Shown piece after piece: positions 57,729 to 64,000 of a stretch of 64,000 bases of DNA. Numbering within the stretch: the first letter of the stretch is position 1; every line of letters starts with the position of its first letter. The notes beneath the pieces are model-generated. The model searched no databases. It was not told the DNA's origin and saw only the letters and a list, made by a program, of their open reading frames with translations. The position numbers were made by a program, and so were the translations under genes. Origin of the DNA: an uncultured Eubacteriales bacterium (GTDB taxonomy: Bacteria > Bacillota > Clostridia > Oscillospirales > Acutalibacteraceae); NCBI GenBank assembly GCA_934463035.1, contig CAKSIG010000002.1, positions 186,001-250,000 on the forward strand. Direction: 5' to 3'.

Positions 57729-57756
57729 ATTATAACAAATTATTTTGATTTGTCAA
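57729..57756 (-). promoter_or_regulatory. Antisense RNA promoter, 57-kb locus
   Basis: On the minus strand TTGACA (57751-57756), 16 bp and TATAAT (57729-57734). Confidence 0.78.
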
Positions 57757-57784
57757 GATTGTCAATGCAGTTATAATAAACACT

Positions 57785-58915
57785 TCAAAAATCAAGTATA
57801 AACTCTATTATAAACGCTGACGACCAGCCGAAATTGTATGCGCCGAGTCCCTCTCCCGTCTTTGAGTCGTAATATTCGTATATTCCGCGCTTTTCATTGT
57901 ATACGGCATTTAAAATACGCTCGCGCATATCGTCCGCAAGGGCTGTAAAGCCGTAATTCTTCAAGCCTTTAAGCGCAAAATAGGCGGTGTTGAGCCACAT
58001 AGGACCGCGCCAATAATCGCTGCTGCTGTAATCGGGGTCGTTGTAGGACACCGTCGGCATAAGCGGATAGAACAGTTTTTTATCACCCGCGGCTTCGGCA
58101 AGCGACTGCGCCCTGTCCTTCGGTGCAATTCCTGCGTAAAGCGGCATAAATGAAGCAGGCGAGAGTATTCCCGTGCCGATTTTGTCTTTAATCGTTATAT
58201 CATTATAACAGCCGAGTTCCTCATTCCAGAAATATCTGTTTATTCTCTCGGCAAGCTCTTTTGATTTTCTGTGCCATAAATCCCGCTCGCCGTTTTGGAG
58301 TATCTCGGACATTTCGGCAAGAGCATCATACATCATAACGGCGTAGCAGTTAAGGTCGATTTGATACAGGTTCTGCGCACCGTATTTATCCCAGCGCACC
58401 GAGGTATCCCACCCCGACTCATACTTTGCGTATATTCCGCCGTCAATCGAATAGTAGTGAAAAAGTCCGTCACGGCTTCGCTCGTTTACCCAGAAGCTCT
58501 CATTTTTCCTGTATTTTTCATAAGCCTCGCTTAGAACGGTCTTATCGGGATTTAAACGGTACGCGCGCATAAAAGCCCATGGGAAAACAGGCGGTTTGCA
58601 GGCACCGTAGTCCGTTTTGCCGTCGGCATAGGTCACGTCGCAAAACATTCCGTTTTCCTTTTGTGTATTCCATATAACCCTGCACTGGTCGTATGCAAGC
58701 TCCTTATCCCAGCGCGCCGCCGCTATTGCGTGAAAAGCCGCGTCCCAATTCCAAACGCCCTTATATGTGGTAAGCGACGGGACTATCCCTTTAAGCGGAC
58801 TCCACGGGTAATCATTGCCGACAAGAATATTGTCATTTAAAACGCCGTATGCCCTTTCAAGCAGTTGAGCGTCCCTTTTGTTTACGTCTTTTTTTATCCA
58901 ATTACCGTTATCCAT
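57785..58915 (-). CDS. GH63-like glycoside hydrolase
   Basis: A 376-residue (alpha/alpha)6-barrel hydrolase of the GH63/MGH1-like group: GVWNWDAAFHAIAAARWD (catalytic Asp region), SGWDTSVRWDKYG, and SSSDYWRGPMWLNTAYFALKGLKNYG, a strong family marker. It has no signal peptide, so it acts inside the cell on a small alpha-linked glucoside or mannosyl compound. GGAGGG precedes ATG 58915. Standalone between the toxin locus and rhaA; the substrate is not determinable. Confidence 0.85.
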   Translation of the reverse strand: MDNGNWIKKDVNKRDAQLLERAYGVLNDNILVGNDYPWSPLKGIVPSLTTYKGVWNWDAAFHAIAAARWDKELAYDQCRVIWNTQKENGMFCDVTYADGKTDYGACKPPVFPWAFMRAYRLNPDKTVLSEAYEKYRKNESFWVNERSRDGLFHYYSIDGGIYAKYESGWDTSVRWDKYGAQNLYQIDLNCYAVMMYDALAEMSEILQNGERDLWHRKSKELAERINRYFWNEELGCYNDITIKDKIGTGILSPASFMPLYAGIAPKDRAQSLAEAAGDKKLFYPLMPTVSYNDPDYSSSDYWRGPMWLNTAYFALKGLKNYGFTALADDMRERILNAVYNEKRGIYEYYDSKTGEGLGAYNFGWSSAFIIEFILDF

Positions 58916-59062
58916 AGCGATCCCTCCGATTTATCTGTTACAAATATAACATACGTCCGTCGGCTGTACAACCGCCGATATTTTTACATTGGTGCATTAT
59001 TTTAAGATGTTTTGACCCCCCGTCACACTAAAAAAGCGCACCATTGATATTAAAAAAGCAGG

Positions 59063-59091
59063 TTGTATAGTAAAATCCGCCGCATTATAAT
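59063..59091 (+). promoter_or_regulatory. Promoter of rhaA
   Basis: TTGTAT (59063-59068), 17 bp and TATAAT (59086-59091). Confidence 0.75.
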
Positions 59092-59127
59092 ATATAATAT
59101 AAAATCGGTAAAAAGGCGGGTTTATAG

Positions 59128-60375
59128 ATGAGTTCAAGATACGAAGAAGCAAAACAGATATACAAAAAGCTCGGTGTTGACACCGAAAAAGCGATTGAAA
59201 TGCTTAAAAACATTCCCGTTTCTTTGCATTGCTGGCAGGGCGACGATGTTATCGGCTTTGACCACGACGGACCCCTTACGGGCGGCATACAAACAACGGG
59301 AAACTATTTGGGCAGAGCAACCACCCCCGAACAGCTGCTGTGCGATATGGACAAGGCTATGTCGCTTTGTCCGGGTAAGAAAAAGCTGAATGTTCACGCC
59401 TGCTATGCGATATTTGAGAACGGCGAATTTGCCGACCGCAACGCACTCGAACCGCGCCATTTCAAAAAATGGGTGGATTTTGCAAAGAAGAACGGTATGG
59501 GTATCGACTTTAACCCCACATTTTTCTCGCACCCGATGGTAAAAAACGGACTCACGCTTTCTTCTCCCGACGAAGAGGTGCGCCGTTTCTGGATCGAGCA
59601 CGGCAAGGCGTGCATACGTATATCTCAATACTTTGCCGAGCAAACGGGCATACCCTGTGTTATGAATATCTGGACGGGCGACGGCTTTAAGGACGTTCCG
59701 AGCGACCGTATGGGACCGCGTATGAGATACAAGGACTCAATCGAACAGATACTTTCAGAACCGTTTGACAAGAGCCTTGTAAAACCCTGCATAGAATCAA
59801 AAGTTTTCGGAATAGGAGTGGAATCATATACATCCGGCTCCGCCGAATTTGCGCTGTCCTTTGCGGCAACGCACGACGGTTGTCTGCCGCTGATGGACAA
59901 CGGGCACTACCACCCAACCGAGGTCGTGTCCGACAAAATATCCGCTCTGCTCTGCTTCTTCCCCGAAATTGCCCTTCATATAACAAGGGGCGTGCGTTGG
60001 GATTCCGACCACGTGCTGACCTTTGATGACGAGACAAAGGAGATCGCAAAAGAAATAGTCAGAAACGGCGCAATCGGCCGCGTATATATGGCGCTTGACT
60101 ATTTCGACGCAAGCATAAACCGCATTGCAGCTTGGACGGTAGGTTTCAGAAGCTGGCAAAAGGCGCTTTTAAACGCGCTCCTTTTACCAAACGAAAAATT
60201 AAAACAGCTTCAAGACGAATCGCGCTTTACCGAACTGCTTGTAATGCAGGAGGAGGTTAAAACATTGCCGTTCGGCGATGTTTGGGACGAATACTGCACC
60301 CGCTGCGGCGTATCAAGCAACGATTGGTTTAAAGAAGTAAAAGAATACGAAAAAGAAGTGTTATCGAAGAGATAA
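59128..60375 (+). CDS. rhaA: L-rhamnose isomerase
   Basis: A 415-residue enzyme converting L-rhamnose to L-rhamnulose: SLHCWQGDDVIGFD, TGGIQTTGNYLGRA, metal ligands in GIDFNPTFFSHP, IGVESYTSGSAEFALS, LMDNGHYHPTEVVSDK and RGVRWDSDHVLTFDDE. Full family length. No rhamnulokinase, aldolase or RhaS-type regulator is next to it, so it stands alone; the rest of the pathway must be elsewhere. Confidence 0.96.
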   Translation: MSSRYEEAKQIYKKLGVDTEKAIEMLKNIPVSLHCWQGDDVIGFDHDGPLTGGIQTTGNYLGRATTPEQLLCDMDKAMSLCPGKKKLNVHACYAIFENGEFADRNALEPRHFKKWVDFAKKNGMGIDFNPTFFSHPMVKNGLTLSSPDEEVRRFWIEHGKACIRISQYFAEQTGIPCVMNIWTGDGFKDVPSDRMGPRMRYKDSIEQILSEPFDKSLVKPCIESKVFGIGVESYTSGSAEFALSFAATHDGCLPLMDNGHYHPTEVVSDKISALLCFFPEIALHITRGVRWDSDHVLTFDDETKEIAKEIVRNGAIGRVYMALDYFDASINRIAAWTVGFRSWQKALLNALLLPNEKLKQLQDESRFTELLVMQEEVKTLPFGDVWDEYCTRCGVSSNDWFKEVKEYEKEVLSKR

Positions 60376-60393
60376 CACTCCCGTTAAGACAAA

Positions 60394-60425
60394 GCTGTCC
60401 GCCTGATTGCGGACAGCCGTTTTAT
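60394..60425. terminator. Bidirectional terminator between rhaA and carD
   Basis: GCTGTCCGC (60394-60402) and GCGGACAGC (60409-60417), then CGTTTTATTTA. Confidence 0.85.
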
Positions 60426-60919
60426 TTATTGATATTTTCAGCGATAAAATTCGGAACTTCGTCTTCGGGTATTCCGAGCGCTTCGGCAAGCTCGCCGTGC
60501 AGCAAAGTTTCAGCCTCATTTTTATATTTCATATCGACTGTTCCCATTTTTCTTCGGTCATTTTTATTTTTTGAATAAACGGAAACCGCTATTTCTATCA
60601 AATCAAGGATATTGTGCGAATTAAGCTTATCCGTATAATACCCGCGCACCTCCGTCTGCGACATTCCCGAAAAATCGTGTGACTGCATTGAAGGTATAAG
60701 AGATATAAGGTGCAGAGCCTGTTCTTTACTCATAACTTTCCGTATAAAAACCTTTTCGCTGTTTATAGGAGCATATACCGTGCTGTTTCGCTCCGAAATA
60801 GGGCGCAGTTTGTAATACGGCTGTTTTCCGACGCCTCCCGGGGTCTGCATTTCACAAATATCAACTATTTCACACACGCCCGTTTTTCCGTATACTACCT
60901 TTTCCCCAATACTGAACAC
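60422..60919 (-). CDS. CarD-family RNA polymerase-binding regulator
   Basis: A 165-residue protein with the N-terminal CarD/TRCF RNAP-interaction domain (FSIGEKVVYGKTGVCEIVDI, YYKLRPISERNSTVYAPINSE, residues 1-65) and a helical C-terminal DNA-interacting domain. CarD proteins stabilise open promoter complexes, often at rRNA or stress promoters. The start is GTG 60919 with GGGGG upstream. It converges with rhaA. Confidence 0.9.
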   Translation of the reverse strand: MFSIGEKVVYGKTGVCEIVDICEMQTPGGVGKQPYYKLRPISERNSTVYAPINSEKVFIRKVMSKEQALHLISLIPSMQSHDFSGMSQTEVRGYYTDKLNSHNILDLIEIAVSVYSKNKNDRRKMGTVDMKYKNEAETLLHGELAEALGIPEDEVPNFIAENINK

Positions 60920-61018
60920 TTCAATTTCCCCCTTTAATATACTTATATTTTAGCACCTAAAAAATTTTGATGTAAGTGATTTTTTCAAAAAACTGCAATT
61001 TTTATGGAATATATCCCC

Positions 61019-61069
61019 TTGACAAACGGGGAATTTTATTTTATAATAACGCTTGAACAATAATTCAAG
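61019..61069 (+). promoter_or_regulatory. Promoter and ArsR/SmtB operator of the metal-export operon
   Basis: TTGACA (61019-61024), 17 bp and TATAAT (61042-61047), then CTTGAACAATAATTCAAG (61052-61069), a perfect CTTGAA-N6-TTCAAG palindrome over the transcription start. The half site TTGAA/TTCAA is typical of SmtB/CadC operators. Confidence 0.85.
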
Positions 61070-61091
61070 TGTTCAACAAGGAGATGTTACA

Positions 61092-61460
61092 GTGGCGGAT
61101 AAGAATGAAAATAATGAAATTCTTTGCGAGAACGAGGAGGTACATACCGACGCGGTAGATTTTGTTAGCAGCGAAATGCCGCCTATTGATGTGCTTTACG
61201 ATCTGGCGGAGCTTTACAAGGTATTCGGGGACAGCACGCGGATACGTATTTTGTATGTGCTGTTTGAAAAAGAGGTCTGCGTTTGCGATATTGCCGCGGT
61301 GCTTAATATGACGCTTTCAGCAATTTCCCATCAGCTCAGGGTGCTTAAAAACGCGGGTCTTGTGAAATACAGAAAAGAAGGCAAAACAAGCTATTATTCC
61401 CTTGCGGACGACCACGTAAAGACCATAATCGGTCAGGGAATAGAACACGTTACGGAATAG
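61092..61460 (+). CDS. ArsR/SmtB-family metal sensor (CadC-like)
   Basis: A 122-residue winged-helix repressor. The alpha-R metal site is visible as KEVCVCDIAAVLNM (Cys-x-Cys), followed by TLSAISHQLRVLKNAGLVKYRKEGKTSYYSL. An N-terminal Cys in EILCENEE may complete the site, as in CadC. AAGGAGAT is 6 bases before GTG 61092. The longer frame from TTG 61053 would start inside the operator and lacks a ribosome site. It controls the P-type ATPase 10 bp downstream. Confidence 0.93.
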   Translation: MADKNENNEILCENEEVHTDAVDFVSSEMPPIDVLYDLAELYKVFGDSTRIRILYVLFEKEVCVCDIAAVLNMTLSAISHQLRVLKNAGLVKYRKEGKTSYYSLADDHVKTIIGQGIEHVTE

Positions 61461-61470
61461 GGGAATAATT

Positions 61471-63321
61471 ATGAAAGAACACAAAGAAGACCTTATAAAA
61501 ATAATAGTAAGCGGCGTGCTGCTTGCGGCGTTTATGTTGATAACAAAGCTGTTTTCGTTCCCGTGGTGGGTTGAACTGCTTATGTTTGTCGTTCCGTACC
61601 TCATAGTCGGCGGCGAAGTGCTTTTGGAGGCAGGCGAGAACATTGTCCACGGTGAAATTTTTGACGAATGTTTCTTAATGTGCGTAGCGACGATAGGCGC
61701 GTTTGCCGTCGGCGAATACCCCGAGGCGGTGTTCGTTATGCTGTTTTTCTCGATAGGCGAGCTGTTTGAGCATATCGCGACCGACCGCAGTAAAAAATCA
61801 ATCACCGCGCTTATGGACATACGCCCCGACAGCGCAAATCTTGAAACCGAAAACGGGATTATAACGGTATCGCCCGAAGAAGTAAAGCAAGGCGATATAA
61901 TCGTTGTAAAGCCCGGTGAAAAAATACCGCTTGACGGTATAGTTGAGGAGGGCGTTTCCTCGATAAACACCACAGCCCTCACGGGAGAATCTCTGCCTAC
62001 GGACGTTGCCGCAGGCGACAAGGTCATAAGCGGCTGTGTGAACATAAGCGGCGTTCTGCGCGTAAGCGTAACCGATGTTTACGCCGAATCAACCGCCGCA
62101 AAAATACTTAAACTCGTTGAAAGCTCAGCCGAAAGCAAAGCTAAGCCCGAGAGCTTTATAAAACGCTTTGCGCATTGGTATACGCCGACGGTCGTTATAC
62201 TTGCGGTCTTGCTGTGCGTTATTCCGTCGCTTATCGTCGGCAACTTTACACAGTGGTTCTACCGCGCGCTGATGTTCCTTGTTGTTTCCTGCCCCTGCGC
62301 GCTTGTTGTTTCAATACCTCTGTCATATTTCAGCGGCATAGGCGGCGCCTCCAAAAAGGGTATCCTTATAAAAGGCGCGGGTGCGCTTGAAAACATTTCA
62401 AAGGTAAAGACGGTAGTATTCGATAAAACGGGAACGCTGACCGTCGGCAGTTTCTTTGTAACGGCTGTCCATCCGAACGAAACAGACAGCGAAGAACTTA
62501 TTTATCTTGCGGCGGCGGCGGAAAGCTACTCCGACCACCCGATTTCACGCTCGATAAGATCCGCCTGCAAAAAACAGATAGACCCGTCGGATGTAACCGA
62601 TGTAGAGGAGATTGCGGGTCACGGCGTTAAAGCGGTTATCGGCGGAAAGCACGTTGCCGTCGGCAACGACAAGCTGATGAAAAAAGAAAATGTTGAATAC
62701 CGCAACTGCCACAGGGTAGGCACAATAGTACACGTGGCTGTTGACGGACGGTACGCAGGTCACATAGTAATTTCCGATAAAATAAAGCCCGACAGCAAAA
62801 ACGCCGTCGAGGCATTAAAGACGCACGGCGTTAAGACCGTTATGCTCACAGGCGACCTTGAAGCCGCCGCAAAGCAGGCGGCAGAAGAAATCGGGGTTGA
62901 CAAATACTATGCCTCTCTCCTGCCTGCCGATAAGGTAACCCACCTTGAAGAAATTATCAATAAAGAAAAAAGCACCGAAAAAACCGCCTTTGTAGGTGAC
63001 GGAATTAACGATGCTCCCGTGCTTGCCCGTGCCGATATAGGCATAGCAATGGGCTCTCTCGGCTCGGACGCCGCGATTGAAGCCGCCGATATGGTTATAA
63101 TGGACGACAAGCTCTCCAAAATACCGCTCGCCGTTAAAATATCCGAAAAAACAAACGGCATTGTGTGGCAGAATATCATATTCTCGCTTACCGTAAAATT
63201 TGCGGTGCTTGCGCTGTCCGCTCTCGGACTTACAAATATGTGGGCGGCGTCCTTTGCCGACGTCGGCGTTCTGGTAGTGGCAATTCTCAACTCGACAAGA
63301 GCTATGAGACAACCGAAATAA
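61471..63321 (+). CDS. Zn/Cd/Pb-exporting P-type ATPase
   Basis: A 616-residue P1B ATPase: CPC metal helix in LVVSCPCALVVSIP, TGES actuator loop in TALTGESLP, phosphorylated Asp in VVFDKTGTLTVG, HP motif in YSDHPISRSI, and GDGINDAPVLARADIG. It has no N-terminal heavy-metal (HMA) domain and starts almost directly with the first membrane helix, unlike classic CadA. With a CadC-type sensor, the substrate is probably Zn(II), Cd(II) or Pb(II). Confidence 0.94.
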   Translation: MKEHKEDLIKIIVSGVLLAAFMLITKLFSFPWWVELLMFVVPYLIVGGEVLLEAGENIVHGEIFDECFLMCVATIGAFAVGEYPEAVFVMLFFSIGELFEHIATDRSKKSITALMDIRPDSANLETENGIITVSPEEVKQGDIIVVKPGEKIPLDGIVEEGVSSINTTALTGESLPTDVAAGDKVISGCVNISGVLRVSVTDVYAESTAAKILKLVESSAESKAKPESFIKRFAHWYTPTVVILAVLLCVIPSLIVGNFTQWFYRALMFLVVSCPCALVVSIPLSYFSGIGGASKKGILIKGAGALENISKVKTVVFDKTGTLTVGSFFVTAVHPNETDSEELIYLAAAAESYSDHPISRSIRSACKKQIDPSDVTDVEEIAGHGVKAVIGGKHVAVGNDKLMKKENVEYRNCHRVGTIVHVAVDGRYAGHIVISDKIKPDSKNAVEALKTHGVKTVMLTGDLEAAAKQAAEEIGVDKYYASLLPADKVTHLEEIINKEKSTEKTAFVGDGINDAPVLARADIGIAMGSLGSDAAIEAADMVIMDDKLSKIPLAVKISEKTNGIVWQNIIFSLTVKFAVLALSALGLTNMWAASFADVGVLVVAILNSTRAMRQPK

Positions 63322-64000
63322 CTACTTGATAACCGCGCTGAAACCTGCCGCTTTAAGAGCATTTACCGCTTTTTCGGCGTTTTCTCTAACCGAGTATGCG
63401 CCCACCTGAACATAATACAGTCTGCCGTCTGACTTAGGTTTTTCGGCAGGCTGTTCATTTTTTCGCGTAAGACCGCCGAGTTCAATAAGCGACTCTGCTA
63501 TCGCCGACGCCGCTCTGCCCGCAAAATCCTCCGTCAGAATGACGGGAGTGTCGGTTATGCTGTCCATAAACCCACATTCAAGCAGCACCGCGGGCATTTT
63601 TGTCTGCCTGCATTCCCCGAAATCCGCCTTTGCAAGCGGTGCGGCTCTGTTTCCTTTAAGACCCGTTTTTAAAATCAGCTTTTCATATAGCGTTTTTTGT
63701 ATGCTTTCTGTTTTCTTATCCACTTTCAGATAGGTAAAAGCCATTATTCCGCCGCCTGAACCGCCTTTAATTCCCGCGTTGTGATGAACCGAAACATAGA
63801 CGTCCGCGCCGAACGAGTTTGCCGCCGCCGCGCGCTTTGAAATAGGTATGTCCGTTTTTCCGCTCACATCGTCGGTACGTATAAGCGCAAAGCCTTCATA
63901 TCCGTTTAAAATTTCCTGCACCTTTGTGCATATACGGCTGTTAAGCGACCATTCCCTTGTTTCGTTCGGGTCGATTGCTTTAAGGCATCTCTTGCCCGAA
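63322..64000 (-). CDS. N-acetylmuramoyl-L-alanine amidase with SPOR domain (5' partial)
   Basis: The frame is open to the window edge, so the start is beyond 64000. The visible 226 residues cover most of an Amidase_3 domain (DPNETREWSLNSRI, ISKRAAAANSFGADVYVSVHHNAG with Zn His, AVLLECGFMDS with catalytic Glu) and a C-terminal SPOR domain (YYVQVGAYSVRENAEKAVNA). The enzyme cuts the amide bond between MurNAc and the stem peptide, and SPOR targets it to denuded glycan, for example at septa or during sporulation. Confidence 0.93.
   Translation of the reverse strand, partial: SGKRCLKAIDPNETREWSLNSRICTKVQEILNGYEGFALIRTDDVSGKTDIPISKRAAAANSFGADVYVSVHHNAGIKGGSGGGIMAFTYLKVDKKTESIQKTLYEKLILKTGLKGNRAAPLAKADFGECRQTKMPAVLLECGFMDSITDTPVILTEDFAGRAASAIAESLIELGGLTRKNEQPAEKPKSDGRLYYVQVGAYSVRENAEKAVNALKAAGFSAVIK

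Overview
The window looks like chromosomal DNA of an anaerobic, spore-lineage Clostridia, most likely in the Ruminococcaceae/Oscillospiraceae. The evidence is a SpoIID homologue, a V-type ATPase with a Na+-binding rotor signature, a cohesin/dockerin pair of cellulosomal type, an Re-citrate-synthase-type enzyme, CarD, GtrA/YfhO-type envelope genes, medium G+C, and strong TTGACA-N17-TATAAT promoters. Species assignment is inference. The window opens inside a yebC gene and closes inside an N-acetylmuramoyl-L-alanine amidase gene.

Layout. 0-8 kb: YebC, SpoIID, an unknown membrane protein, a Met/Glu tRNA pair, then a leftward operon of an alpha/beta hydrolase, a membrane-fused MurF, Ddl and a cation-efflux protein. 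7.9-16.5 kb: a complete nine-gene V-type ATPase operon (H/G-I-K-E-C-F-A-B-D). 16.5-17 kb: a 66-residue XRE regulator framed by inverted heptamer-plus-hairpin repeats. 17-25.8 kb: two leftward, translationally overlapping operons (murD, two M42 peptidases, a GNAT protein, a methionine-gamma-lyase-family protein and an unknown; then a YfbR-like phosphohydrolase, an SCP2-like protein and a class III aminotransferase). 25.8-28.5 kb: YfhO. 28.5-31.2 kb: an accessory island with small regulators, a type I toxin/antisense locus and an EFR1 ferredoxin-flavodoxin. 31.2-40.8 kb: housekeeping genes (lysS, greA, guaB, tsf, rpsB) with GtrA/GtrB and phospholipid and esterase genes. 40.9-47.4 kb: GH2 beta-galactosidase and a two-gene cohesin operon. 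47.6-49.3 kb: an SOS-type promoter with a 62-residue membrane protein and a second regulator island. 49.3-54.7 kb: icd, acn, a GntR regulator and Re-citrate synthase, the route from acetyl-CoA and oxaloacetate to 2-oxoglutarate. 54.8-60.9 kb: sugar metabolism (manA, ROK kinase, GH63-like hydrolase, rhaA), a second type I toxin locus split by a small mobile element, and CarD. 61-63.3 kb: an ArsR-regulated metal-exporting P-type ATPase.

The most unusual content lies between the conserved genes. (1) A repeat family made of a 7-bp tandem array (TTAGAYR) next to a hairpin whose stem shows compensatory changes between copies sits beside small XRE regulators or a paralogous 103-residue protein. (2) Two paralogous loci each encode a tiny hydrophobic peptide with a facing antisense RNA. 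One has a 1-base frameshift in the peptide. The other carries a 276-bp MITE-like element in its leader, and the first locus shows the corresponding empty TA site. (3) A second element of almost the same length (277 bp) supplies the last codons and stop of the aconitase gene. (4) A secreted cohesin-dockerin protein is paired with a sortase-signal cohesin protein. (5) A perfect SOS box controls a small membrane protein. (6) Two genes appear to start at ATA codons.
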